This document shows, piece after piece, positions 15,959-24,741 of a stretch of DNA of 64,000 bases. Each line of letters opens with the position of its first letter. Within the stretch, counting starts at the first letter, position 1. Source of the DNA: Mycolicibacterium austroafricanum (GTDB taxonomy: Bacteria > Actinomycetota > Actinomycetes > Mycobacteriales > Mycobacteriaceae); contig NZ_CACSIP010000029.1 of the NCBI RefSeq assembly GCF_902705885.1, positions 1 to 64,000 on the forward strand. The letters run 5' to 3'. A program made the position numbers and the translations under genes. The notes under the pieces are model-generated. The model saw only the letters and a program-made list of their open reading frames with translations. It was not told the DNA's origin and ran no database searches.

Positions 15959-17345
15959 CGTAGGGCGTCATGCCGGAGCTGCGTACGGGTGAGATTTTGA
16001 CCACTGACCCCGTGTAGGGGGCTTCGATCATCATGCCGTCGCCGAGGTACATGGCTTCGTGCTGGCTGGCGTTGGGGCCGTAGAAGATGAGGTCGCCGCG
16101 CTGCATCTGCGATGACGGTACTTTGCGGCCGGCGTTGTACTGGGATCCGGAGTAGTGGTCGAGCTTGATGCCGACTCCTGCGAAGGCGTAGAGCATGAGG
16201 CCGGAGCAGTCGAAGCCGACGGTGCTGGCTCCTTGATCGATTCCCCGAGAGGGCCCGTTGGCGTTGCCGCCGCCCCATGAGTAGGGAACGCCGAGTTGTG
16301 ACATGGCGCGTCGGATCACGAATTCAGAGGCTTGGCGGCCGTAGAGGCGGGGGATGCGTCCATTGGTGATGCCGGGATCTGCGGCGGCGGCCGCAGGGGA
16401 GAGGATGCCGAGTTTGACGAGGAAGTTTCGGCCCATGTTGGCGGTGAGTTGCAGCGAGGTCGCCATGATTTTGAGGACGGCGTTGATGATGGCTATGGGG
16501 TCGCCGGCCACATTGGCGCTGGGCACCATCGGCAGCGTGGTGTCCCACTGGCCGGTGCCCGAGCTGTCCGCCGGTGCCGGGCTGGAGCGGTCCCATTGGC
16601 CGCTCGGCGGCACCGGGGTACCGGGTTGTGCGGCCGTGGGCTGGCGCGTGGTGGCTGCTACCGGTCGGGTAGTAGTGAGTCGGGTTTGTGCGGAGTCGCG
16701 TTCGGCGGCCAACCGGGTGAGGTCGGACTGCTGATCGGTGAATGCGCGTTGCGCGGCAACGAGTTCGGCGACTGCACTGTCCTGCCGTCGTTGCGCTTCG
16801 GCCGCTGCGGCGTCGGCGTCCAGCCGGGCCTGTTTGGCGGCTGAGAGTCGGTTGGCGTGTTCGGTCTGGCTTCGGCGAAGATCGTCTTTGACCGTACTGA
16901 AGGCGATGAGGTAGGTCTGCTGCATTGAGGCTGCCGAGAGGATGTCTTCGGGGCTATTTGCCAGCGGCAGTGAGCGCGAGGGACCGTTCATATAGGTCGA
17001 GGCGGCGAACTCGTCGAACCGCTGCTGCGTGGCGTCGATGGCGGTTTGGCTGTCGGCGAGTGCTTTCTCGCTGTCGGCGAGTGTGCGGTGCGCCTCGGCG
17101 ACCGCCTCGCGGGCGGTGGCAAGCTCCACCAGCGTCCGATTGACGCTCTCCTGCTGGTGTTGGATGTCCGCGCCGATATCGGCGACGTGCTGGTTGGCTT
17201 CGGCGACGGCGGCGACAAGTCCTGCGACCGTTTCGCTGTCACCATCAGGTTCGCTTCCGTGGCCGGCCGTTGCGATGCCGGAGGTGTGCAGCACCAGCAC
17301 CGCAAAAATCACCCCGGTGGTGAGAAGTGAAGTGAGGCGCCGCAT
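15936..17345 (-). CDS. RipA-like NlpC/P60 peptidoglycan endopeptidase
   Basis: The 469-residue secreted protein has the length and layout of mycobacterial RipA: signal peptide (MRRLTSLLTTGVIFAVLVL), a long N-terminal coiled coil (about residues 35-240), a Pro-rich linker and a C-terminal NlpC/P60 domain with catalytic Cys in TVGFDCSGLM and His in SQHEAMYLG. It should cut the D-Glu-DAP bond in peptidoglycan and help cell separation. ATG 17345 is preceded by AGGAGAATT. TAC/GTA half-sites lie 70-90 bp upstream, and blaI is the next gene, divergent. Confidence 0.92.
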   Translation of the reverse strand: MRRLTSLLTTGVIFAVLVLHTSGIATAGHGSEPDGDSETVAGLVAAVAEANQHVADIGADIQHQQESVNRTLVELATAREAVAEAHRTLADSEKALADSQTAIDATQQRFDEFAASTYMNGPSRSLPLANSPEDILSAASMQQTYLIAFSTVKDDLRRSQTEHANRLSAAKQARLDADAAAAEAQRRQDSAVAELVAAQRAFTDQQSDLTRLAAERDSAQTRLTTTRPVAATTRQPTAAQPGTPVPPSGQWDRSSPAPADSSGTGQWDTTLPMVPSANVAGDPIAIINAVLKIMATSLQLTANMGRNFLVKLGILSPAAAAADPGITNGRIPRLYGRQASEFVIRRAMSQLGVPYSWGGGNANGPSRGIDQGASTVGFDCSGLMLYAFAGVGIKLDHYSGSQYNAGRKVPSSQMQRGDLIFYGPNASQHEAMYLGDGMMIEAPYTGSVVKISPVRSSGMTPYVTRLIEY

Positions 17346-17415
17346 CAATTCTCCTGTGGGGTGGCTGCCGGTGACCGCGAGTCGGACGGGGCAGTGCGCC
17401 GTCATGTCTGACGGC

Positions 17416-17438
17416 CTACTACCGCTGTAAGTATGTAG
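17416..17438. promoter_or_regulatory. Weak BlaI-type dyad before the RipA-like gene
   Basis: CTACTAC and GTATGTAG form an imperfect inverted repeat separated by eight bases, about 70 bp upstream of the RipA-like start, followed by CTAGTACGT. It is the poorest of the CTAC...GTAG sites and is listed because of its position. Confidence 0.3.
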
Positions 17439-17455
17439 TTGCCTAGTACGTGTTT

Positions 17456-17707
17456 GGAACGTACATCACTGCAGCATCAGGAGAAACGCCTGTCACAGTC
17501 TCAACTCGGTAACACCTGACCGGGCCGGCAGGAACTGCTGTTGGCCCGAGGTGCCGGTGCCTTTCCGATTCGATGACGCACGCCGGGGCCGAAATCGGTT
17601 GCGCAGCCACGGCGAGGTCCCCGACATCTGGTCTGTTGGCGGCTACATTAAGAGGCTGCAGGGTGCCGCGCTGTGCGAATCGGCCACCTCGTTAGAGCAA
17701 GCAGGAG
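17456..17707. other. Spacer before blaI
   Basis: About 250 bp between the divergent RipA-like and blaI genes. No gene is seen. The blaI start is preceded by GCAGGAGTTGC. No convincing CTACGTAG dyad occurs close to blaI. Confidence 0.4.
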
Positions 17708-18082
17708 TTGCGGCGGATGGAACAGCGAGGATTCGGCGATCTCGAAGCGGTGGTCATGGACTGGGTGTGGGATCACCAGGAGCCGATCACGGTGCGTGAT
17801 GTATTCGAGGACCTGTCTGAGCAGCGGCCAATCGCGTACACCACGGTTCTGTCGACCATGGACAACCTGTATCGCAAGCGGTGGCTCAAACGGCAGCGCA
17901 ACGGCAAGGCCTATGTATACCGGGCGGCGATGAGTCGTGAGGAGCGGTCAGCGCGGCTGATGAAAGCTGCCTTTGACTCCGGCGGCGACACCAACACCGT
18001 GCTGGCATTCTTTGTCGAGCAGATGAGTACAGAGCAATCAACGCAACTCAAGGCGGCGCTGCGTAAGGGGCGGCGATCATGA
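17708..18082 (+). CDS. blaI: BlaI/MecI-family repressor
   Basis: The 124-residue product has the BlaI winged helix (GDLEAVVMDWVWDHQEPITV, VRDVFEDLS, IAYTTVLSTMDNLYRKRWLKR, GKAYVYRA) and a C-terminal dimer region. BlaI repressors bind TAC/GTA dyads and are inactivated by cleavage. The next gene, overlapping by four bases, encodes an M56 protease, the usual partner. The dyads with CTACGTAG cores before the NlpC/P60 gene at 20953, the regulator at 19451 and the His-rich membrane gene at 24488 are the likely targets. Confidence 0.92.
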   Translation: MRRMEQRGFGDLEAVVMDWVWDHQEPITVRDVFEDLSEQRPIAYTTVLSTMDNLYRKRWLKRQRNGKAYVYRAAMSREERSARLMKAAFDSGGDTNTVLAFFVEQMSTEQSTQLKAALRKGRRS

Positions 18083-18999
18083 CGACGGCTCTGTGGCTGG
18101 TGCTCTACGGCGCGGTGTTGGCGTGGCTTGCTCCACCGGTACTGCGGCGCCTTACTGGTGGCGGGGTCAGCCCGTCCATGGGTGTGGCCGCCTGGCTGGC
18201 CACGGTGGCCGCCGTGCTTGCGGCATGGCTGGCGGCAGTGGTACTCGCGGTCGACGCGACGTCAAACAGCATCCTCGACGGCTCGGTCGTGACCCTCTGC
18301 CTGGAACTGTTCGGGTTCTCCGATCACACCCCGCTGGCGGGACGCCTCGGCTCTATTGCGCTCATCGGCGGGGGGCTATTGACCTCGGCGGTTGTGGCGC
18401 TGCGACTGGGACGCTGCCTGGCCAGGCTTCGCACTCGAAGTCACGAGCACGCACACGCCGCGCGGATCGTCGGTCGGCCCACCGACCATCCCCACGTCGT
18501 TGTCGTCGAGGCGGACCTTCCCGCCGCTTACTGTGTCATCGGCCGCCCCCATGCCATCGTCGTGACCTCGGCGGCCGTGAAATCGTTGAACCGAGCGCAA
18601 CTGAAAGCGGTTCTGGCCCACGAGGATGCTCACCTAACAGGGCATCATCACCACATCCTCATGGTGCTGCGTGCCCTCGCAGCCACCCTTCCTCACCTGC
18701 CCTTGTTCGCCTGCGCGCATCAGGCTGTGGCGGAACTGCTGGAGATGTGCGCCGACGATACCGCCGCTCGTCGCGTCGGCACTCGTCCTCTACTGGCGGG
18801 GTTGCTCGCGCTGGCCGGTCACCGACCTCCGGTGGCCGAAGGTCTGGCCGCGGCGGCAACGGCGGTCATCACCCGCGCCGAGCGACTGGTCACCCCGACG
18901 CGTCGGCACGTGCAGTGGCGTCATCGCGCTGTCCTGGTTGCCGCCATCGCCACGATGCTCGCCACACCGGCATTCATCCAGGTGCTCTGTCACCACTAG
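18079..18999 (+). CDS. M56-family membrane metalloprotease (BlaR1-like)
   Basis: The 306-residue product has about four membrane helices and the zinc site VLAHEDAHLTGHH (HExxH near residues 181-185), with a third ligand expected in ELLEMCADDTAA. It lacks a penicillin-binding sensor domain, like mycobacterial Rv1845c. It should cleave BlaI on an envelope signal. ATGA overlap with blaI shows co-translation. Confidence 0.9.
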   Translation: MTTALWLVLYGAVLAWLAPPVLRRLTGGGVSPSMGVAAWLATVAAVLAAWLAAVVLAVDATSNSILDGSVVTLCLELFGFSDHTPLAGRLGSIALIGGGLLTSAVVALRLGRCLARLRTRSHEHAHAARIVGRPTDHPHVVVVEADLPAAYCVIGRPHAIVVTSAAVKSLNRAQLKAVLAHEDAHLTGHHHHILMVLRALAATLPHLPLFACAHQAVAELLEMCADDTAARRVGTRPLLAGLLALAGHRPPVAEGLAAAATAVITRAERLVTPTRRHVQWRHRAVLVAAIATMLATPAFIQVLCHH

Positions 19000-19125
19000 G
19001 TGCCCCTAGCTCTGATCCGGGTTCGGGTCGGCCAATGCGCAGATCGACGGACGAGAACCCTTCGACGGTCGGGTATCGGCCCACCCAGCAAAGTCTTCGC
19101 TGACCGCCTGACGCCTGCGTCCACA

Positions 19126-19157
19126 CCGTAGATCATCTACGGAGTCAAACCGTAGAT
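19126..19157. promoter_or_regulatory. Triple half-site dyad CCGTAGAT/ATCTACGG
   Basis: CCGTAGAT-C-ATCTACGG (19126-19142) is a perfect dyad. A third half-site, CCGTAGAT at 19150-19157, forms a second inverted repeat with the middle one across seven bases. It lies between the M56 gene and the OmpR-like gene. It may be a BlaI-related operator or the hairpin of a terminator; there is no T tract. Confidence 0.45.
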
Positions 19158-19281
19158 GACCAGTGCAAAGGCTTGCTGTCGGCGGTTGCGCTGTACCGCC
19201 TGGATCAGCGAGGACGGCTGGGATCAACGCCGAAGGCCGTTGATGACGCGAGCCGGCGCTAAATGTCCCGATCGGCGCGTC

Positions 19282-19304
19282 ATCTACGTAGTAACTACGT
19301 AGAT
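19282..19304. promoter_or_regulatory. Strong BlaI-type operator
   Basis: This 23-bp dyad has arms ATCTACGTAGT and ACTACGTAGAT around one central A, perfect over 11 bases on each side. It lies upstream of the OmpR-like gene and overlaps a likely promoter region, with TAGACTATCTC following. Confidence 0.6.
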
Positions 19305-19450
19305 TGAGGTAGACTATCTCGCGAGGGCGGCGCAGGATGCATGGGCGTGCTCGAGTTTTCGTGAACGGCTAGGAGGATGCCACGACGATCGAGTCGCACC
19401 GTGTTGTCGCCGGTTCCGTACCGCCAGCGGCGGCCGCCGGCCGCATCCGC

Positions 19451-20119
19451 GTGCTCCTCGTTGAGCCTCGACGCATCTATGCGGCCACCGTAGCGCGACA
19501 CCTTCGTGCCGACGATTTCGCGGTGGAGGTGGCGTACTCGCCCCGTGCCGCGAGCATAGGTCTGCACGAGGGCGATCCCGATGTGGTCGTGGTGTGCGTC
19601 GGCACTCAGGGGCTGGGCACGGCCCTGCTTGACCGCATCCGTCAGGAGACGCAGGTCGGCGTGGTCGCTCTCAGCGACGGCGATATTACGCCGCTGCTCG
19701 TGAGTACCGCGGCCGTCTGCGGGGGCGACATCGAGGCGCTGAACGTGCGAATTCGGCTGGCGCTGAGGCGCTGCGGTGTCGGCGGCGAACTACGTGGCGG
19801 CGACTACGGCGACGAGATGCATCGCCGTGCATTCGGGGATCTCCGTATCGATGTGGCCGCACGCCGGGTGTCTCTGCGCGGCGAGGCACTGTCACTTACC
19901 CGCACGGAGTTCGAGATCTTGTGCACGCTGGCGGAGAGTCCGGGTGAACCGGTGACGTGTCGTCAACTGCAGCTGAGCCTGTGGGGGGATGCCTCCGACG
20001 GTGGCCGGTCCACGCTGGGGGTGCACGTGGGCAATCTTCGGCGCAAGCTGGGTGAGGACCCACGCTCGCCGCGCTATCTGCGTACGGTGCGGGGGACCGG
20101 TTACTGTCTGACCGGCTGA
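19451..20119 (+). CDS. OmpR-type regulator with a degenerate receiver
   Basis: The C-terminal half is a complete winged helix (LSLTRTEFEILCTLAES to RYLRTVRGTGYCLTG). The N-terminal half has the receiver fold but lacks its chemistry: the acidic pair is replaced (LLVEPRRIY), the phospho-Asp position reads DVVVVCVGTQG, and there is no KPF loop. It is therefore probably not phosphorylated. The start is uncertain: GTG 19451 removes part of strand 1, while the frame is open back to TAG at about 19369 beside TAGGAGG, with no standard start codon. The strong BlaI-type dyad lies upstream. Confidence 0.75.
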   Translation: MLLVEPRRIYAATVARHLRADDFAVEVAYSPRAASIGLHEGDPDVVVVCVGTQGLGTALLDRIRQETQVGVVALSDGDITPLLVSTAAVCGGDIEALNVRIRLALRRCGVGGELRGGDYGDEMHRRAFGDLRIDVAARRVSLRGEALSLTRTEFEILCTLAESPGEPVTCRQLQLSLWGDASDGGRSTLGVHVGNLRRKLGEDPRSPRYLRTVRGTGYCLTG

Positions 20120-20182
20120 GTGGGTGCAGCGAGTGCCTGCTGCGGCGCAGTGATGAAGGCGGTGACAGATTGCGGCGAAGGC

Positions 20183-20953
20183 TTAGCTTTCGATGATGCG
20201 AACGACGTAGGGCGTCATCCCTGACAGCCGCACCGGGGAGATCTTGATGGGCACGCCGGTCTGCTGCGCCTCGAGCATCTGCCCGCCGCCGAGATAGATG
20301 GCTTCGTGCTGGCTCCCGCCCGGGCCCCAGAACAGCAGATCGCCCCGCTTTGCTTGCGAGGGTGGGACCTTGCGGCCGGCGTTGTACTGGTCACCGGACC
20401 ATCGCGGGAGCAGCACTCCCACGCCGGCGAAGGCGAACCGGGTCAGGCCTGAACAGTCAAAGCCCACGGTGCCGGCCCCCTGGTCGACGCCGCGGCTTGG
20501 ACCGGTGAGGCTTCCGCCACCCCAGGAGTAGGGAACGCCGATTTGCGTTCCCGCCCTTCGGATTACGTACTCGATCGCTTGCGCACCATTGACCCGGTTT
20601 CCGCGCACGCTGGTCGACGGATTCGCGGCCGGACTGACAATTCCCAGGCTGCTGAGAAAGTTGCGACCCATACTCATGGCCGTCTGCGTCGCCGTGGCCG
20701 TGGCCTGAAGAGAGGCGTTCGCGATGGCAACCGGATCACCGGGAGCGCCTGCGCTCGCCACCTTCGGCAGCAGTGGATCCCACGGACCAGCAGCAGGTTG
20801 GGCCGACGCGACCGGTGCGCACGCAAGGAAAGGCAAGACGACGATGGCGATCACACCGGGGAGCCGTCGAACGCGTCTCGCAGCGCGCATCGCCGGGTCA
20901 GACCGGTCGGCGCCGGCAATTGCCGCACTCCTGGTCCGGACGTCTGATTTCAT
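20183..20953 (-). CDS. RipB-like NlpC/P60 endopeptidase
   Basis: The 256-residue secreted protein lacks the coiled coil of RipA and matches RipB in layout: signal region (about 25-50), linker with MSMGRNFLSSLGIVSPA and NlpC/P60 domain with Cys in TVGFDCSGLT and His in SQHEAIYLG. It is clearly paralogous to the enzyme at 15936 (the RGIDQGA/RGVDQGA and MGRNFL segments match). It should cut peptidoglycan stems. CTGAGGAGAAG precedes ATG 20953, and a TACGTAG dyad lies 86 bp upstream, consistent with BlaI control. Confidence 0.92.
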   Translation of the reverse strand: MKSDVRTRSAAIAGADRSDPAMRAARRVRRLPGVIAIVVLPFLACAPVASAQPAAGPWDPLLPKVASAGAPGDPVAIANASLQATATATQTAMSMGRNFLSSLGIVSPAANPSTSVRGNRVNGAQAIEYVIRRAGTQIGVPYSWGGGSLTGPSRGVDQGAGTVGFDCSGLTRFAFAGVGVLLPRWSGDQYNAGRKVPPSQAKRGDLLFWGPGGSQHEAIYLGGGQMLEAQQTGVPIKISPVRLSGMTPYVVRIIES

Positions 20954-21038
20954 GTCTTCTCCTCAGTGCGCCGCGCGGTGAGCTATCTCACGCACCAATA
21001 GCGGGGCTGAATCGCATACGTACGGCGCAGCACCAAAA

Positions 21039-21055
21039 TACGTAGCTCCTACGTA
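21039..21055. promoter_or_regulatory. BlaI-type operator before the RipB-like gene
   Basis: TACGTAG-CTC-CTACGTA is a perfect seven-base-arm dyad, 86 bp upstream of the RipB-like start. Confidence 0.55.
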
Positions 21056-21269
21056 GAAAAGCGTAACTCACAAAAGTCCCACCAGTAACAGTAGCCACAT
21101 AATTACAATGGTGAAATTCGCTGCGGCAGGGTGGTTTGGATGCGGCAAGTACTGGACCAGAACCGTTTTACGGTTGGGAGGACGGGCGTGAATAGCGCGC
21201 CGATGAACGCAAATTGTACGAGCTTCTCGGAGAAGGAGGCACTATGGGTCGTCGTCGGGGGCAGCAACA

Positions 21270-22183
21270 CATTTGCGTGGCCCATTCGACTTCGGTGCGG
21301 GACCCGTCGGGTGAGTTGACGGGGACTCCGTAGGTGGACGAATCCATCACCAGGAATGAGTAGCGGTCGCCGATGATGTAGGCGCCGTTGTCGGTGAGCG
21401 TTTTGGATTTGCCCATGGAGATCGGCATGTTTTGACGACTTCGCCGTTGCGCCGCACGCTCATCGTCTTGGTGGCGTCATCGGCGGTGGCGATGATGTGG
21501 TCGCCGATTGTGAAGCGCGTGGTGACGTCATCCTGGCCGAAGAGCCCGTCGCCGAAGTCGACACCGTAAGCCTCCACCGACACCTCAACGGTCGTTCCGG
21601 GCTCCCACTACTCGGCGGGGCGCCAGCGGACTTCACGATTACTGAGCCAGTAGGAGGCGCCCTCAACCGGTGGGTTCGTGGTCACGGTGATCGCCTGCTG
21701 CGCCGCAACCCGGTTCGTGATGTTCTCGTCAAAACGAATCGCAATGGGTTGACCTACGCCCACCGTTTCGCCGTCATTGGGCAAGACGTAGGGCATCGTC
21801 AGGTTTTCGGGGGGGAATGGGTTTCGAATGTTGCGCTGGTGCTTGTCGTTCCGCCAAGCCCTTGTGCGTGCGCCTGCAGGGTGTACTGCTTGTTGTAGCC
21901 CAGCGGTTCCGCCGATGACCATGTAACGCCGTCGGGGCCCAGCTGCCCGTCGACAAGTTCGCCCTCCTCGTTTGTCAGCGACACTTGGCCGAGAACACCG
22001 TCGCCGGCGGTAACGGTTACGGGGGCATCGACAGCGACGCCGATGGCACCATCAGTGACGGGCGCTTCCACTTTCGGTACGAGCAAGTCTGCGTAGGGCG
22101 TGGCCCTTGTCGGTGATGACGTCGGGCGTGGGTGCCGGCGCCGGAGACGAGGTGCAGGCGGTCGCGATCAGCAACACCGCCAC
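21270..22183 (-). pseudogene. LdtB-type L,D-transpeptidase lipoprotein, broken
   Basis: Read leftward, pieces in several frames follow mycobacterial LdtB: lipobox (LLIATAC), LLVPKVEAPVTDGAIGV, LTMPYVLPNDGETVGVGQPI, TTNPPVEGASYWLSNREVRW, VEAYGVDFGDGLFGQDDVTT, MPISMGKSKT and STYGVPVNSPDGSRTEVEWATQ. At least three frame changes occur. Homology ends right after WATQ, before the YkuD His and Cys that do the 3-3 cross-linking, so no active enzyme can be made. The start is near GTG 22183. Confidence 0.85.
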
Positions 22184-22331
22184 CGGCGCCGTTGAGGCCG
22201 ATCAGCATGAACGGCACGTAGCCGTAGCGGGCCACCGCCTGGGCCGCGGTAGCCGCCGTCGATGTCGGAGAAGTCGTGCTCATGCCGTGAATCGTCGCGG
22301 TCACCGATGCGGCGGCGCTTGAATGATCCGG

Positions 22332-23102
22332 CTAAAGGCCGGCTTCGAGGTCCCAGGACACGTGCCGGCTCAGCACCGAGGGCGCCAGGCCGAACATCTC
22401 GCGGGTGGTGCGGGTCAGGTGAGCGCTATCAGCGAACCCCGCACCGTGCGCGGCGCCGGTCAGGTCATCACCGGCCTGCACCCGCATGACCGCGAGTCGC
22501 AACCGCGACCACAGCACGTAGCGGCGTAGCGGGATGCCGACCTGATCAGTGAATAGATGCGTCAACCTGCTCACCGAGAGCCCTACTTGGGCAGCGAGAT
22601 CCGTACCGCTGACGGGGCCTGCGGCGACAAGGCTGGGCAGCAGTCGCAGCGCGTCATCAACGGCGGGATGGCGTGGCGTTGCTCCGTCTCCGGTCAGGAC
22701 GGGCGCCAGGTGCTCGACCAGCTCGTCCACCACGGCGGCCAGAGTTCGTCGTCGCGTCGACGTCAACACGGGAGCAACAGTCCACCCGGAATGGACCGCG
22801 CGCAGATGTGCCGACCGCCCCGGCACGGACTCCGGTTCCAAGAACACCACCGTGCCCTCCTGCGCGCCGACCTCGATCCGGTGTGGCGCATCGGCGGGCA
22901 CGACCACCTTCGTGCCGCGATGCCCGATGCCGTGCCCGTCACGCACCGTCAAAGGTGTAGTGGCCGTCAGGATTTGGACGGCGTGGTGGGCGTGAACATC
23001 AGTGGTACCGATCGATCCGGTGAACGCCAACACCCCCGGGCGCAGCAGCGCGGTCCCGCCCCAGCGGGGTGCACCGGTGGTATCACCGCCAGCCCGAGTC
23101 AT
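22332..23102 (-). CDS. AraC-family transcriptional regulator
   Basis: About 256 residues: an N-terminal cupin-like sensor half (VHAHHAVQILTATTPLTVRD, VVPADAPHRIEVGA) and a C-terminal AraC double HTH (LAAQVGLSVSRLTHLFTDQVGIPLRRYVLW and GAAHGAGFADSAHLTRTTREMFG). The ATG at 23102 is preferred over the TTG upstream. Just downstream on the same strand, a frame at 22304-22184 (ARYGYVPFMLIGLNGAG) may be the stump of its former target gene. Ligand unknown. Confidence 0.88.
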   Translation of the reverse strand: MTRAGGDTTGAPRWGGTALLRPGVLAFTGSIGTTDVHAHHAVQILTATTPLTVRDGHGIGHRGTKVVVPADAPHRIEVGAQEGTVVFLEPESVPGRSAHLRAVHSGWTVAPVLTSTRRRTLAAVVDELVEHLAPVLTGDGATPRHPAVDDALRLLPSLVAAGPVSGTDLAAQVGLSVSRLTHLFTDQVGIPLRRYVLWSRLRLAVMRVQAGDDLTGAAHGAGFADSAHLTRTTREMFGLAPSVLSRHVSWDLEAGL

Positions 23103-23354
23103 CGCCACCAAACGATGCTAACGATCTCCCATGGCTGGATTCGCCGCGGTACCAGCAATGACAGGGCGATGAGTCGGACGCCGGCGGCATGGTCCGCCAG
23201 CGGCGGCGATGGGTCCGCGCGATGGATTGATGTCGGCCCCCGTACCGCACTGATCTGCACCGAACTCGCCGCGCTGCTCGCGCTACCGATGCACTTAGGC
23301 GCCGAATAACAGAGGCGGGCGAGCACCCTCTGATGGAGCCCACGTTGAGCGCGG

Positions 23355-23371
23355 ATACCCCGGAGGGGTAT
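23355..23371. promoter_or_regulatory. CsoR-type operator dyad 3
   Basis: ATACCCC-GGA-GGGGTAT is a perfect seven-base-arm dyad, 53 bp before the small ORF at 23425. It has the same arms as the two dyads at csoR. Confidence 0.7.
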
Positions 23372-23424
23372 TTTGTGGTTGCACCCGCGGCGGGTGCCTC
23401 GTCGACTGGAAAGGCCTGTTGCTC

Positions 23425-23631
23425 GTGACGGCAAAAGAGAAATTCCGGCGGCTCATCCACAGTTCGACCACGCGGTCGATCGCCAAGCGAATCGGTGCAG
23501 GCGAAAGAGCGGCCGAAGCGCAGGGCAAGACGGTGGTCGCCGTCGGCTGGGACGGTCAGGCCCACGGCGTATTCCTCGTCCCAGATTCCGTGAAAACGAC
23601 TAGCGCCCAAGCGATCTCAGAGATGCGTTAG
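23425..23631 (+). CDS. Short protein with a P1B-ATPase domain fragment under a CsoR-type operator
   Basis: The 68-residue product (MTAKEKFRRLIHSSTTRS...) ends with KTVVAVGWDGQAHGVFLV and PDSVKTTSAQAISEMR. This aligns with the segment between nucleotide and phosphorylation domains of the CPC ATPase (VWVAWDGAVRGVIVVADTVK, GTSADAIGQFRK). It stops there, so it is an ATPase fragment fused to 35 unrelated basic residues. The CsoR-type dyad upstream implies copper induction. It may be a remnant or a small functional protein. Confidence 0.55.
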   Translation: MTAKEKFRRLIHSSTTRSIAKRIGAGERAAEAQGKTVVAVGWDGQAHGVFLVPDSVKTTSAQAISEMR

Positions 23632-23675
23632 CTTAGTTTGACGCCTGTGCTCACACGAGCGGAGAAGTCAGGTGT

Positions 23676-24488
23676 TTACTCGCGGTGATCATGATCGCCG
23701 TGGTCGTCATGCGCAGGCACCGCGGGTGGGGCCGGAACTTCTGCCGTCGCCGGTGCCGCCGACTCGTCGGCAGGCTCGCTCACCGGCGGCGGGGCGATCG
23801 GCTCGTGGCTGCTGTCAGGGCGATAGACATCCCCGCCGGTCGTCCCATGGTCATTGGCCTCCCGGGGCTCGGCGCCAGCGCCGTGGTGGTTGCTATGTGC
23901 ATCTTCGGGAGCCGTCCCGTGGGGCTCTCCATGCGCATCCTCGGGGCCCGTGCCGTGGTGACCGCCATCTGCGCTCGCTGGCCCATGATCACCGTGCCGC
24001 AGACCTGACGCAACCCCCACCGTAGACGCCAGCGCCACGACACCGACTGCGCCCATGAGCACTAATGCGCTGCCGAACGACGGTATCGGCTCTCCTTGCA
24101 GGCCGCGGTAACACACCCAGCTGGCGCCCATCACGACGTAAATCTGAAGCAGCAGCGCGCAAAGGTCAGCGGCTTGGACCAATTCCGCTTCTCCCGCGCT
24201 GGGGCCGAACGGGGCTCCCACGGTCCTGGACAGGGCCCAAAGAGCAATGGCTCCAACGTTGAGCATGATGCCGGCAGCAAGCACAGGAGTCGTGGTTCGT
24301 GCGAGAACCAGGCGCGCCCAGAGCAGTTGGAAGAGTGCGATCGTTGCGAAGAACAAGCCTGCTGGCATCCACTCCTGCCAGTGGGTGGGTACGACGGCGA
24401 AGTGGATGACCGCGGCGCCCAGCGATGCGAGCGCGGCGAGCCGAGCGGCCAGCCTGCTGTCGGTCTTCTTCGCTGTCCTTGGCGTCAC
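23676..24488 (-). CDS. Membrane protein with His-rich metal-binding tail
   Basis: About 270 residues from GTG 24488. Six or so hydrophobic segments (LAALASLGAAVIHFAVVPTH, AGLFFATIALFQLLWARLVL and later) are followed by a C-terminal tail of roughly 100 residues very rich in His, Asp, Glu and Pro (HGDHGPASADGGHHGTGPED, HDDHGDHDHRE). The tail probably binds Cu, Zn or Ni. No transporter family is recognised. A CTACGTAGAT half-dyad lies 93 bp upstream. The longer start at 24536 adds a Cys/Arg stretch unlike a membrane N-terminus. Confidence 0.7.
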   Translation of the reverse strand: MTPRTAKKTDSRLAARLAALASLGAAVIHFAVVPTHWQEWMPAGLFFATIALFQLLWARLVLARTTTPVLAAGIMLNVGAIALWALSRTVGAPFGPSAGEAELVQAADLCALLLQIYVVMGASWVCYRGLQGEPIPSFGSALVLMGAVGVVALASTVGVASGLRHGDHGPASADGGHHGTGPEDAHGEPHGTAPEDAHSNHHGAGAEPREANDHGTTGGDVYRPDSSHEPIAPPPVSEPADESAAPATAEVPAPPAVPAHDDHGDHDHRE

Positions 24489-24570
24489 CGAACCAGGATG
24501 ACAGCGCCACCCGCGACAGCGGTTGCATGACACCACATCTCAACACGACCGAGATTCATTTGTCATCAAC

Positions 24571-24590
24571 TACTGTCTTCCTACGTAGAT
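24571..24590. promoter_or_regulatory. Candidate BlaI-type site before the His-rich membrane gene
   Basis: TACTGTCTTCCTACGTAGAT: one perfect CTACGTAGAT half and a poor second half (TACTG). It lies at about 83-102 bp upstream of the start. Confidence 0.35.
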
Positions 24591-24741
24591 GCCGTCGATG
24601 CCACCCTCTGAGTCTCGACCACCGCCGGGTGGCCGTGCGGTAGGACGCCCGCTCGCACCTAGCGTCGGCGAATGTAGCGATTTCGCGGGTCGTTGCTCGC
24701 TGCTGAGGAGCGGTCGCAAACATTCGTCCGGGATACGCGTG

